A stretch of 64,000 nucleotides of DNA from Nemopilema nomurai (GCA_003864495.1 PEDN01001361.1:124001-188000); one strand, 5' to 3'; counted from the stretch's first letter, positions 25,783 to 40,700 are shown. The notes: generated by a model not told the origin, from the letters alone. Numbers and translations are program-made.

Positions 25783-28700
25783 ATGAAATCAAGACGATCA
25801 TGCCTCAAGATGTACGCGGCATTTGCGCTGTTTGCCTCCACGTTATCGTTCTCGTTTGCCGCAGCCTTGGTTATACACAAACCGGCCGATCCCGCAGACT
25901 TCAATTACGAAAACTCCACTTCGTGGCATCGTAAGATCCTAGCCACCAACAACTCACAAGAACGCGGCGAATATCCCGACGATATCTTCGACGAAACGGA
26001 ACTCAAGAAAGGGGCTGTCATACTTCATATTATCGGAATCTGCTACATGTTCCTCGGCCTCGCTATTGTCTGTGACGAATTTTTTGTCCCAGCTTTGCAT
26101 GTCATATCAGATATGCTCTCGATTTCAGATGATGTCGCTGGGGCAACGTTCATGGCAGCAGGGGGAAGTGCCCCTGAACTGTTTACATCGGTCCTTGGGC
26201 TTTTCGTAGCGAAAACTAACATAGGATTCGGAACCATCGTTGGGAGCGCGGTTTTCAATGTTTTATTTGTCATTGGGATGTGTGTTGTCTTCAGCAAGAC
26301 CGTTCTGCACCTGACGTGGTGGCCACTCACTAGAGACAGTACGTTCTATTCCTGCGCCCTTGCCTTGCTTATCTACTTTTTCGAGGACTCAGTCATTGAG
26401 TGGTGGGAGTCGCTGACTCTATTATGCCTGTACATTCTTTACGTCATTTTCATGTACTTCAATGCAAAAGTGGAGTCGAAAGTGAAGAACGCCATTGCTA
26501 GGCTCAAAGGGACAGGGGGAAAGATTGCACCACAGGTCAGTTGCCCGTTTCAGTTCTAATCGTTTTGCCAGCCTTCTCTCAAAAATTTGTGATTTGATTA
26601 GCGTGAAGTAAACTGGTATCCAAGACCCCCGTGTTGCATTTTGAAATGCTGGTACGAGAATATCGGCCTCCCTTCCTTCACTTGTTGTTCCCGTAGCTAT
26701 AAGTGCTTTACCACCATCCATCTTCCTTTAAAGTTTCCTTTATTACGTCAGACCTGGGTAGATCCTCCGTCAGATCCTCCATGCTTCGCGCTGTAAATCC
26801 AGCATGGGTCAAAGGACTCACTGCGGTTATGTCGAGGCGAGCGGTCGCAAAGATTTCTGTTTTCTCATTTATTTCCCGGTTTCATCTCTTCTGCCTATGA
26901 AGCTGATTTTCCACGCTAACCCCGATTTCGTTCACAACGATCTGCCGAAGTCTCAGTAATTGCCGGAAAATCAGGACATGGTAAGGTGGGGCAGAAGGGA
27001 GCATTTAGAATACCTGCAAAAGGTCGCCCCATTAAAATTTTCAATTTGTGTTTTGCACTCGAAACCTTATATTTTCCAGTTACCCCCTTGACTCCTTCAT
27101 GGACCCCCCTTCCCTTAACAGACCTTGGGCTTTTTTTATACTACATGTAGGTCGATGTATTGAATGCAACAAGCGCAATTCATCGATTGCAACTGTGTTA
27201 TCCACCTTGCAGCGACGTCCATGCTATGAAGATAGCCCTAATTTACAAAGCAAATATGGCCTTATGTGTACATGCAAAGTGTTGGACGGTCATCTTTAGG
27301 TGCCTAAATTTCACAACCGTTATTTGAAAAGCCCAATCGATGACTGAGGTGCCAAAGTTTGAAAAACTTGAGTTTCAATAAGTTTCAATTATTTCTGTAA
27401 TCATAGAGGGTCTCTGAAAACAACATCAATTTGTAACGCGCCCGAAACTCATCTTGACTTGATGTCTTAAAGAGTGTTCACGGCCAAGGCTATTGTCTAG
27501 GGGAAATTTGAGCACCCTTCTGAGCCTTCTTTGTTTAATGGATTTCCACGAAACAAGTGGAGCTTTCCAGTTCACGCTCTGAGTTCAAGAAACAACCGTA
27601 GGCCACAGAATAAGAATCGAAGGTACGCGACCATTAAGGCTTATTAGAACGAACTCGATAATAAAGGAATTAAATGACGTCTGAATTCTTTATTCAGTGG
27701 TAAAAGGAGGGGGCGTTTTGTCTGAAACAATTATGGTTTTTGTTACATAATAGTAACATTCAGCACCTTTGCACCTGGAAAGCTGTTTTGACAACACGAG
27801 AAGTTTTAAGGGGAGAATAAGGAAAAAAGTTTGCACAATGTGTTGTTAAATACGACTTCAAGCATAGATGTCAAATGTCCAAATCATAAAAACAAGGCAC
27901 ATCTTGCCCCAAGTTCAAAGAGATATGGCTGTTTTGCCAACCTTACAATGGGAAGTTGACCTCAAAGTAAAAAGCATTTATGAAGGCAAGATTATGAAAT
28001 TAAATGGAACAAACAGCCAGCAGATAACAGTGAAAACCAGAGATTGCAATATGACTGACGAAAAATAAAGGGTTGTTATATTTTCATATCAGGGCTACTG
28101 ATAACAAATCAGTGAATGACCTCCATAAAAGGCTAAAACGCGTCGTTTCCAGTTATTTTGTTTCTGCCGGATGCAAGGTTTCTGGCTGATTAGATTTCCA
28201 TGCGAGGCTATCACTGTTGCTGGTCATCCCCAAAGACTGGTAGCTCTTTTATCGAAGCCAGTATGTAAAGGGCTCCAACTGGGGTTATGGTCTCTCTTTG
28301 TGAAACATGTAAATCTCGTTTGGAAGAGCAATAGCCCCTTCACTCACCATTGATAGACCTTATATATAATCCGCTAGCTTTCGTCTCGTATCAGTGGCCG
28401 ATCACGATAGTCCGGGCTTTTAAGACTTCCAAAAGCAATGTGTTTAAGCATTTTTTTTCAGTGTTATTGTTACTTCAATCGTGACTCTGCCACTGCTGGT
28501 GAACGTTCATGGAGCCACTGTGCTAGGAGATTTCATGCACGTGTCAATGTATCGGCTAGACCATGACTGTTTAGACTAGACTTGAGTTGTATAAGTTTTC
28601 TTGGGAATATGTTTAAGCTACTCGTTTTCTTCAGCTCGTCCTTTGCAAGGAACCTAGGTTTCAAATTCTGTCTACAGAAACCATCGGACCAGGCTTGGGC

Positions 28701-31700
28701 CTTGTTCGCAATCGTCCACATTGTTTGCAGGGGTACAATAGTGTACCATTATTAGATCAGCTAATGGTTAAGTAGCATAGCAGAAGAGGACTCTCTCGAG
28801 CCATTACAGGCTGCGATTTAAGGCAGTTTTATCAGGCAGTCATTTATGAAGACTATATTTATAAATCATCAAAACATGCAGGCAGGACTTCTTAATGCTG
28901 TTTATGTTGTGACTGGCACTTTTAGTATTAGTGTCTTTCATATGTGCACCATGGCTGAAAATAGTGCAAGTATTGATGATCAGATAGCAGTAACGAAGTA
29001 ACCATTAACAAGAGCATGATAGATCGGAGTAGAACTTGTCTTCTTAAGTTCGAGGAGGTTGAACTAAGTCAACGTGTTTGGCACATATGCCTCGTGTCTA
29101 ATAAGAGGCTGGCAGCTAATCAGCACATCGAACATTTTCACTCCACATCGAAGCCTTTTCAAGTATTCTGTCGTGTTTGACTTTAGCTATAACTACCAGT
29201 GATTTCGATTCATTAAAAGGCAATAAAGATGAAGTGCAGATTTTCTGGCAATTTCACATTTTGCAAGCAGCAATACTCAGATTTCAATTTCGGCTTGCTT
29301 GTGGTGCATTGTCTATTTGACAGGTCATTGCAAATCCTAATTAACTTCATTAAACAGAACCAGCAAAAGCCTTCCATCAACCGAAGCAAAGAAGGTAAAA
29401 ACGAAGTCTTCCTCAATGCCTTTACTTTAATCGATGTCACTGATGCAAATAGAAGATATCTTGCTACGCTTCATTCTGCTTGTCCGTTGATTAAGGCCAT
29501 TAATAGAGGCCACTGATGGAGGCCATTTTTACTTTGCTTGCTCAAATACTCTCCAGTCACCTTACAGCAACTTTTAATTCCTTAATGCATTAACTAGCAG
29601 CGTATACTCTACATATCAAATAGGAATGTACATTTATATTCAAGACAGAACACTAAAGGTTACATAATAGCTGAAGCTACACAAGTAGCCTAAACATTTT
29701 CAATTTTACCCAGTCTAAACAGTCATGGTCTAGCCGATGCATTGACACGTGCATGAAATCTCCTAGCACATTGGCTCCATGAACGTTCACCAGCAGTGGC
29801 AGAGTCATGATTGCAATAACAATAACATTGAAGAAAGTACTGCTGGAACACATTTAGGCAGAAGCAGTCGCGTGGGCGAAACAAATTCTACAAGCCCTTC
29901 ACAATGTGAATTCAGCTGTAGGTCAGCGATTATTCTCTTTTTCATCAACCTCACCCTTATACCTTCTTCAAGTTAACAAAGTTGACCTGTCTCTTGCCAA
30001 AATGCTGATCAAAGTGCACAATGAATTTGTTGATAACTATTGTCATGGAATTTGTTCTTTTGTGCATGTTCTTTGCAGACCAGAAGCAGTCAGGCAAAAG
30101 TCGGGTCATTGAACAGCTGGTTTTGTTGCCATCAACAGAAATATCATGCCTCCAATAGAATAGGACGTTTGTTTTCGTTCCCAGTAAAGATCTTGTTAAT
30201 ACCATGTGCAATAAAGTTTAGCTTTCCAAAGAAACAAAAACGTATTTCAATTAATATCTAGATTCAGAACTGCGCACCAATGCCTATATAACTGCGAAAC
30301 TCACTTAACTTTTCTTTTTATTTTGGGTTCGCCTTAAAAAATTTTGCCTTCTATTTTACTATTCCGGGGAGAAAATAAAGCAAGTGGGCGAATATTTCCA
30401 AATCATATTGATAGTTATGGACGACTTTTCCTTGATGAGATGGAGCTATCAATCGTAGTTCTAAAAGTATGCAAGCTGCCTTTGACTTCGACCATATTTC
30501 CATACCCTAAAAGTCAGTGTAGAAGTGGTTTTGGAAGATCATACTTGCCAAGATTACTTTATCAAGTACCATCACGCACTATGTCTAGTGAAAGTGCACA
30601 TTGAAGCAGCCTTAAAACTGGCGATATTACGATTGAGTTTTTATAAGATGTCATCTTCTTTCCATCAGGAAAAGCTGTCCTCGTTTGAATGCTTTATTAG
30701 CCACACATAGTCCTGTTCAAAAGTTTCGGTGTCATTCAATTGTGGAAATTCGGTAAGCCTGTGAACAGCTTGACGCAAACCCACGCGAGCAGAAATCATG
30801 AGTAACGCAGCAAGAATAAATTAAAGCAGCGGCAAGTTTATGAATTATTCGCACAACTCTGGTTTGATGGGCAGGTTTTTCGTCGTTTGGCTAAAAAAAT
30901 GAAGCAACGACATTTAAGGCCGGTATCTATCACCACCAGTTTTACTTGGTATCCCTGTGTGTTAACTATGAGAGTCGTGTTCACGTTCATTAGCATCTGC
31001 CAGAATGATGCAGACATGGTATGAAGACAAGCTAGGGCAACCCCTTCGCAGGCGCATTGCGCACCGAAAAGGTTCTAAAGCTCCTTCACAGGGAAGAGAT
31101 TAAAACTTAAAGGTGCAAAGGCATCTGTGAGACTAATAGTTTCAGTGTTTTATCAATTATTCAGCGTTAAAATGCCCCCCCCCCCCATTTTGTCCTCTGC
31201 TTATCCTTTCCCCTAAGAAAACATCCCAGACAATGCGTTGCTCCAAGATTATAGCTGGAGCCTTTGCAACTTTCCACTTATTTGAAATTTAAGAAAGTGC
31301 ACAACACCATCTTCTGCATGGGTTTAGATGTATCTACCTTCTATTTACCCACAGTGGGCCTGACTTTGGCTTTTAGCAGTTCGACGAATGCTGACCGTAT
31401 ACCATCATTATGCAGAAGTTCTATGCCCACGTGTCCCTTCCTTAGGCAGTTCCTCGTGGCATCATTTATGTCCTAATGCATTGAACATCCAAAATCACTG
31501 CATAGAAGACTGTAAACTGTTCTACAGCACACTTGTAAGTCGGTTAGTGCTAGTCGCACACGGGGCAGCAAGTTATGCTGAAATCATTTTGCTTGGTGCA
31601 ATTCGCAAGTAATTGTCCAATTCGAACCAAGAGGGAGGAATGCAAAATTACTGCATTGCCTTCTTGCCTTGATGGGTGGGTGTAGGACATCACTTTGTAG

Positions 31701-34700
31701 ACCTGCATGCATGTTGCTATTAAAATCTGTGGTCAAAATTTCAAATTACCGCAGATTTTAATCGCTTGGAATCTGAAGCAAAGATGGTCGTATGTTGCTG
31801 TTCTTGCTTATTTTTAATGTGCTGGTATCGAAAAATGCGTTTTCAGCATTAGCAAGCATCAGTTTTCTAGAAAGGTGGTACAGTTTATCACAGTCGGAGT
31901 TTCTTTATGATACTCTGCGTGTATGCGGATAGTGCCTCATAGGAATTTCAAGAGAAGTCGGCTTCAATTCGATAAAATCTCCTCCTCCTATGATGCCGCG
32001 GTATAATGTACCTTCTGTAGTTAGTCTAACCAAAGCCATCGATGCATGCAGTCTGTAGCCAATATAAGCACAAAATGCTAAATTCTCACAAAACAAGCAA
32101 GAAGCTCAACACGAGAAGACGTTTTCTAGGCGTTTCATACTGCAAATTATTTCATATTAATCCCGAAATTAGCACTGCATTTTACCCTATTTGTGTTTCA
32201 GCAAATATCTTCAAGGTCACCACTATAACTATCAAAGGCAGATTTTTGTTGACTTGATTCCTATGAAAACTCTCAGATCAAACGAGTTGTTTTTGAAGCC
32301 GATAAAATTAATTTACTCTGACCACCATGGAAACCAAAAAGACTCTTGCATTCAAAGTCATCCTTAATAGTGCGTAACACACTATAAAAGACGAACAGAG
32401 AAATGATGCTAGAATATTTGCATCTGCTACGTGAACGAGTTTGAAGTCATCAAATCTCGACCGTTCCTATTTCAACTGGGTCGAAGGCCGTGCTTGCACT
32501 CTTGTCTATGACAGTAATTAGTAAAGCGCAGAGCAGCTTCGCTCCCAGTTGTTCTTCTGCTGTCATTGTTTGAGCCTACCTGCCTATTCAAAGGGACTGA
32601 AAATCTCCTGTCTTGAGTTTGATTAAACGTTGGAAATAAGAACGCACAAATGTTTATATAAGCTCGTTTGCTAAACTAAGGTGACAAATGAAAGCCATTT
32701 AACCGAAGTAAACATTAATCAAATAGAACAGTCATCTTGTTTGAACACGGCACTATTTCTTTAGATCACATCTAGGCCTAGGAATTACTGACTTGCTTGC
32801 TGTCGCTAAGCAACGCTGCTTGCCTCGTGCCAATCCTCTCTCGCTTTGTTATTACCGTAGGCATCAATCTAGCACCTTTGACATAAATAGGTATCAGGAC
32901 TGAAATGAATTCACCAATCGGTTTGACTGGCAATTGTAGACCAGAAGATACCAAACAAAGTGCATTATGTGCACGCTTTTATGCCGGAGCTTGCAAGGAT
33001 GATCATGCGAATAGCTTTTATTATAGGATGTCGTTCAATAAAACTGAAACTGTGTACAGATGGGCTATGTTAATAGAATACCAGAAACCTCTTCCTATTC
33101 CTTCAAGTTTTGAGCCTAAGAAAGCTTCTGAATCTTTTATGACATAATACGGATAAATCACATTGTTGCTCTGTTTTGCAAATTGTATCAACAGAAAGGC
33201 TTAAACCAAAGGTTACCTTCCTTTTTACTCTACACACTATGTGCTACAATGACGCGTGTTGTAAAATCGATTCTGAGCAAAAATAGTTTTGAGTTTTTCA
33301 CATAGCACTTTCATGATAGGCCTGTTGCATCATTGCAAGGTTCCTAAATTGCCATTCAAGGACGTTTCCTGTTGGCAATAAAAGCATAGTATCCTTTGTC
33401 TTTTGTGAGCATTTGCCTATATATCATGTCGCACAATCACAACTGAAACAAATTATTATACTTAAAGTGAAAACATTTCCAACACTTCGAGGAAATTGGG
33501 GAGATTTCACAATTGCACTGTTGTTCGATTCTACGCATCCTGTTGTGGTCAACATAGGTTCATTGCGATTGTTGCCATTCATTTTTCTACTGCTTTTATC
33601 GTAGGGAGGCAATGAGCATCATTATCAGAACTGCACCCTTCAACTTGTTATTCACACGCTGGATCCTATTTCTGAAGGTTTGTTATCTTTCACTGTTTCA
33701 ACGTTACCCGTTATATTTCACCGTAAAACTCTTATCAGTCCAGCTATTTTGCAGGTATACTGTTACCTACAGAGCCATGATAAATTTTCCTAATCTCGCA
33801 GTTTAACTGTAATTTTGGGAAATTTCTTCTTCCTTTCACTGCGAATTGAAGTTTTTTGATATGACACGACAATGCTCTTTGATATTTCTTCTTAATCTAT
33901 TCAGCAGCGGCTTGTATAATAACTATTTAATCTAGCGAATTTTCACACAAAGCAGACGTTGGATGTGATTCTATTGAAGATGAATCAGCTTATACACTTG
34001 TATATACAATCAGTTTGGTTAAGCCAGTTTCTATTTATGGTTTGCTTTTGCCGTCGTCATAGCGACTAGGCCATAAACCACAGCCGTAGCCTCGTATTGG
34101 GCACAGTTGCACAACTTCTCATTGTAGTTTCGAGAATGTTGCATAATTGTTGTTGCCGTTGCATATATCGTTCGTTGGTATTCATCAGTTTAGTTAAACA
34201 ATATTATGACTCGTGATGACCCCCAAAGTCCTTTAATTTGCCAATCGAATAGACTGAAAGGAATTTAAAAACCAGAGCAGCTTTCGTTCTTGTAGCGGTA
34301 GACGAACGCAAAATTCAGTGAAACTTGAGAAATTAATAGAATTTATTGAAAGATTGAAATATTATCCTTATTTCGAATAGCTCCAACGCAAAATGGTGAA
34401 GAAAATTATACCGCTAATTCTTCATTACCTTTCCTCTATCCTATTAATTGACCTCCTTCTTCGTTAAAGGATTATTTTTGGAAAGCCTAACCTTATTCTT
34501 CTCCAATACTGCTTCTTTAAAAAAACCGTGAATTTCTAAGTGGGATACACTAGAGTAGAAAAATCTTCAATCGAGCAGAAAATCGGACCAATCGGAGGCA
34601 GCATCAGCCCTAAAGCCTGTATCGTGAAAGTTTGGCAGTTGTAAAAACATTTTATGAGGGTTCATTCATTATACAGGAAGGCATTTGTATGTAAATTGTA

Positions 34701-37700
34701 GTATTTCAAAGAGGGAATTTTCGCCTAGGGTGTCAGAAAAGCGGGCCTAAATTGAAATAAACGAGTCATCGCGAGCTAAGATTTCGAAAATGAAGAGGCA
34801 TCCATGTTTACAAAAAAGACCTTATGAAAGTGTTTGCTTATTGAGTTGCTGGCCTTATGAAATGGGTATCAATGAACAGCAAATTTTTGAAATCATATCT
34901 GCAATAGTCGCCAATGTGCTATTTGATCTTGCTGGTGCGCTGAGTTAGACTAAAAATACCTGCGGGAGTGTAATCAAATTTCACGGCAAGTTCGGTTTCG
35001 TTGCGCGTGTCGGCATGATGTTTTGTCTAGATTCAGTGAATTGGTTAAATTTTGCAATTTGATGGTAGCATTGATTATAAAGCACAACTGTGATTATGGT
35101 CGGCATCAGAGACGAGCGTTCTTTTATGCAACTCAAAGCAGGCAGCGCAAAGCAACCATAATCCAAATTTACAAACTTGAAGCAATTTCCCCAATCAACA
35201 AAGAAGTCGCTCGTATGTCATCCATAGCAGGTTGAATTCAGGCAGAAGTGAATCCAACAACATCCCCGTCCATTTTCCATTGTATCTGTTGCTAAGGCGG
35301 TGCAAAGCCTTTTGGTTGCGCAATCAAAAAGGAGGTTATCTTTGGATTTTACGATAGAATGAATTTCTCCACCTTCAAATTGTTATGGTAAGCATATTAG
35401 CTGAATGAATCGAATGTGGTAGTTATTTTGCGCTGAACTAGAGCAAAAACCAGAGTTTGCTTATATCCCGATGATCATTTAATGGGCATTTGCGTTTTGG
35501 ATAAACATTAAACAGTCTTAAAGTTCCAAAAAGCTTCTCTATAATTTATTTGTTACTTAATATAGACAAAATATTTCCTGGGGGCTCGCTGGCTGATGAA
35601 GTAAAGATGATTATTCACATGCCTTACTACCCCCAGGGTGTGCGCCATTGTTCTATTGGGGGCAGTAGTGGGAATGTTCTTGTGATAGGCTGTACGTTGT
35701 AAGTTCCACGAATCGGAAGATCAACCTATGGGCAATTTCTCCTTTTCCCTATATGATTCAGCCAAATTTGAATTCGTCGAGCCATCATAGTTGGTTTTCC
35801 AGATTAAATCTCAATTCGACTAAGTAGTTTCCATCTACTTGCATTACAGCTACAGCGGAAAGCAAACTACATCGCTTGAAAGAGATTCTGCAGACTGAAG
35901 TTTTGCGCGAAGGTGGCAAGGACTTGCTAATGAGAGAAAAGTACCGATACGGGAGAGAGGGCAGCAAACTGAGCGAGGACGGCGATGCAGAGTTGAGAAA
36001 GAAGGCCATGGTGAATAACTATTTATCTGAAGGGAAGGACAAGAAGGAGACATCCAATCTGAGTAAGGCGTCCACTGAGAAATCGGACACTAACAGTTAT
36101 CCAGCAAGCAACGGACATAGTCGCGGCTTGTCATACACAGCGAATGACCAGAGTAGGTCGGACAGCGATTCGTCGCTATTTAGCAACGACCAGACCTGTG
36201 ATGACCAGAGACGAGGCAGGACGAATAGCACAGCCTCGTATCAAAGCAATAGCCTGAGACAAGGCAACGCATCGGCTGACACGCCCAAAACGGAGCGAAC
36301 TGTCCGGTTTAGTGGCCGGGTGTCCAAAATGAGCTGTGTCAGTCACCACGGCATGTCCAGAGTGTGCCTAAGGGAGGCAGCCGCGGAGAAACAGGTTGGT
36401 TGTGTATTTGCACTTGCTACCTATTCAAGGACTTTGTGTTGAGAAATATGACAAAAAGCCGGGCGTGTAGGTTGGATATCCAATAGGAGATTATCAGAGA
36501 GCACATGATGCTTTTAATAGACATAGCTATTCCAAGCTTCTAATTTAACCAATATTGAGGCGTAAGGAGTACTACTGAAGGAAAAAAACAGTTATGGTGT
36601 GGACTATACTAAGGATATTCAAGCTCATGAGAAAGGAGTGACACGGTGCAGCTGTACCGACGAGAGTCAACTTTTTAAGACTGCTCTAAAAGACAATCAA
36701 AGCAGCGTTGTGGAATCAAATAGTTATGTATTTGCTCAAGTTAGTAGCCAGATCTGTTTAGTGCAGGATTCTCTGTTTCTGAAATATCTACATTTATGAT
36801 GGGGTTATTCATTCTGAAACTGGTAATTCCTAGTCGTTAATTTGGATTACCTCAGATTTAAAAACATGAGGAATGGGCCGAGGAGCCCAGCAAAAGCTTC
36901 AACTAAGCTAGATGTTTGCATTACACTGATGATAAGGTTGATAAGATGAACGGTTTTCAGCGCTAATCTTAATGAAATTCAGCATTTATTTTGGTTTTCC
37001 GCACAAATTCTGCAAAGAGACATATCGTTGTTGGTCACGAAAACTGTGTTGTGTTTAGAGAAGATTATCTCTTTTGGTTAAACTAGCAGGAAATTTGACA
37101 AGAGCATTGAATATTTTATGAAGGCCTGTTCACCATAAGGATTGCCTGGGCTCTTGCGTGACCATGGCCTATCAAGGTATTCTCGAAGGCAATCTGGTGG
37201 TCCTAAAAGCTCTCGCGTTGCAAGGCCGATTACGATACACCTGTTTTGTGGTGCACTGCTGACGTGGAGCAATGGTTGGAGAAAGCTGCCATCTTGGCAT
37301 CCAGCCGGTTAGCGGTTATGGAAAGGGCTCGTTTGCATCGAGATTAAAGCCTGGCTTTCTCTTGTTTGAGAAGATTTATGAGAGGGCTTAAGAATTTCTA
37401 TCTTTTTGGTTATTCGCCTTGAATCTCAATGGTCAACATTTTCTTGTTCACCTACAAATTAAGCAAGCCGCCCTTCAAGGGAAAGCGCGCATTAGTGACC
37501 GATGTGAATAGGAAGATTGCTGTTGTCAGAGAGAAGAGCGTTCTATGGTGACAGCAGGGAGTTTTGGCAGAAACAAGCAATTCATTGCCATCCCTCAGTT
37601 TGAAACCACTTTTAACAGTGTATTACCATAACAACAGCGCTTTTTCACCATTTAAGAAGATGAAGTAGAAAAACTGCCTGGTGTTGTCTTGTCCATATTA

Positions 37701-40700
37701 TCGTTCACTATTAGTTTAAATATAAGCTGCCTGCTGATTTTGACAAATATGTTATACTTATTTTCATATATCTACTAGCAAGCCAGCACCGCTTGTAAAA
37801 ATCTCATCTTCTTTCTATGCCAGATTGCTGGTTATTCATACCGTTACAATGCTAATAATTTATTTGCTATTGCAATTCCTGGTCATAGTTGTTGGACGAA
37901 GAAGTTAAATATGCCGCGAAAGCTCTGACGTAACTAAAACGAGTTGACGTATTTTTCGACCATCATTAGAACTGAAAATGAAACTTGACGCAACAGAATT
38001 CATAATGCCCGATTCCTAATACTTGATGGGCCTTAAGTGAGAGTTACATGAGTATTTTTCTGAAATTCGGTAAAGTTTGTTGGATTTTTAAAGCAAATAT
38101 ACACACGTAAATGGTCGCAAATATTCGTTTATCATCATCATCATTGACTTTTAAAAATAATGTGCTCCTTTTTCACGTTTCAGAAATCTCTAGAGGATGA
38201 AGAAGAAGAACCATTGTCCCTGGAGTTCCCCAAATCGCATCTAATGCGCATTTACTACATAATCAAGTTCCCTATACTTATCTTGCTGTTCATCACATTG
38301 CCAGATGTTCGCCGGCCGGTAAGTTATTGCTCACTCTACCCCCTGCCACAAGAAAACCTTTTAAGTAAAACTGGGCAAAAAGGGGCAGCGCAGGGGGGTC
38401 TACCTAATACATTCGGATTCTTGAAATGAATGTTAAGTGAAAACCAGCCTCCTTTAGAAGGATATTTTACAATAACACTATAACCATGCAGGGTGGCGTT
38501 TTTTGGCAAATTGCGTCAAATCCCAGCACAGCCCCATTTTTCCCTACTCAAAGTTATCAGGGGTAGCCGCGTCAATTCCCCTCTGTTTGTCACTTCACAG
38601 GTTAAGAATGAAGGCTTCAGGGGATATGCGAATGATAATGTCTGCTTTGCTTGCGTCAATGCTGGAATGTTCATCGGCATTTTGTTATCGAAAGGGCTAA
38701 TCCCATTACAGGCGTAGCTGAAAAGCCGTGATAACAGAAATTCGTAGGGTGGCATTGCTTCTCTTTTCACAGAATCATAAGAACATTTGCGAAATATTTA
38801 TGTGAGGCATCAAGCATCTCTGCAACCGAAACCATTGTGCGTGTCTCGATAATGGCTTTTGAACCTTTTTGCTTCAGTGATGTCACTTTATCGGTCCACC
38901 AAATGAAGCCTTCAAAAACTCAGACATAAATGTATGATGACTTACCAGCTGACCATTGCACTTCTTTGTTGTGCCATTCCTTAAAATTTTTTTTGCTGCA
39001 CCAACATTTCCTTGACATCCGAAGACTGTTCATTAGCGCTGATGGGCAGAATCTGAGCTGGGCACCTAAAATTAATCTGGGTGTGTCAGCACATTAGCAG
39101 CAGGGTTATAGAGGAAGGGGGTTGAGCCCCTCTTCTTTTGAGCCGAAAATTGGAATATTTATAATTTTCTATGCCTTTTGCGATAATTTGTGCAAATGCC
39201 CCCTTTGCTAGATTGATAGCACTACTTAATTAACTAGCAATAAACATAATCCTCTGTGGTTAAGGGTGTGAGAGTATAAAGTTTGGAACTAGCAATGGAG
39301 AAGAAATATTATCATAAAATTTCGATCTTGTCTTATGGTGCAAGATATTAAACTTTCCACTGTATAAGTATATATTATTCATATGATAAGTATATATTAT
39401 TCTTTGCAGAAAATGCGGAAATTCTTTGCATGGACTTTTGTGGGAAGTATCCTGTGGATTGGGGGGTTCTCATATCTGATGGTGTGGTGGGCGTCGACAA
39501 CCGGATCAACGCTTGGCATTCCACCTGAGGTATGTCAGATACCGTTGCCATGAACTCTATGCGGTAATCATGAGTATGGCATAATATTCGCATCGAATGA
39601 TATCCTTTGATGCGAAAGGATCATAAAATATTGAGCGTTTTAACCACGATGGATACAATGTTGTGACAATGTTTCCAAAGAAATAATCTGCCCTAGATAG
39701 GACATCTTTAAGCTAAAAATGGTCCGCAATTGCCAGAGGTAAAAATATGCAAATCGTAGCTCATCGAAATTGGGCATCGGTTAAGAATCTTTTGGAAAAT
39801 TTTTCAATATAAATGATTCGAGGATGTCACAAAGTGCAAGGCTGCTGAGATTGGTCCTCTATCTGATATGCAATCACTGCCATTGCAAGCAATCATTGGT
39901 TGAGAGGTCTCTCAAGCGAACTAGAATGAGACAATTCTTCAAGGGCCATGAAGCCCTTCAAACCATTTCAAGAGGCAAAACCTTGAGTTACTCCAAAATG
40001 AATCTATGAAGACGGTCGATAGGACCTGCAGGAATTGTTTAACCAAGCATCACTCATCTAAAAACGCTCACGTGTATAATTTTGCATCTACGGGGGCTAG
40101 TTGAACCATAATTTGGTCTGCCTTAGAGTAAGACCAGGTACAATCTTAAACCGTTATCATCAAAACTGTACTTTATCACAAAAAGTACTTAGAGTATGTG
40201 AAAACATTTATCGCTTGTTCTAGCTATTGTGAGCAAATTTTGTAAGCTAAGACTGGTAGCTATTAATTGCAATTCTATGAATGCCTTAGCACCTTCCTTC
40301 TGCTTTGACGCAATCATAGTTATGTTATGTCTTCAGCTAGTCCGTGTTCTTAGCGATTGCACTTCACATTTACAAAACTGATTTGGTAACAGCACTTAAG
40401 CTCGTTGTTAACAATGCTTTTGAGTATTTCACATCCACTTGGAAGTACCTGCATTCCTGTTTCTTTTTACTCCAGCAGAAAGTTCCGTTGAACTTTTTAT
40501 CGGCAAGCTTAGGGAGGCTCATTAATTCAAAAATGAATTCTTCGTCAATGAGCATGAAGAATTTTGTAATGGGTTTTGGGAAGTCATCAACCTTCTCTTG
40601 CTTTTATTACATAAGCATTCTCAGTCTTACTTGTGGCGTAATCTTTCTGTGCTTTTCGATCTATAGGTGATGGGCCTAACTTTGATAGCGGCTGGTACGA

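Larger units (their letters stand above)
26536..33604 (+). other. NCKX intron 1
   Basis: A 7.1-kb intron with no nested coding gene seen on either strand. It contains the inverted duplication at 28457-28579 and 29710-29832 (listed separately), a C12 tract at 31175-31186, and a near-palindromic GTCGCTAAGCAAC at 32802-32814. Confidence 0.8.
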
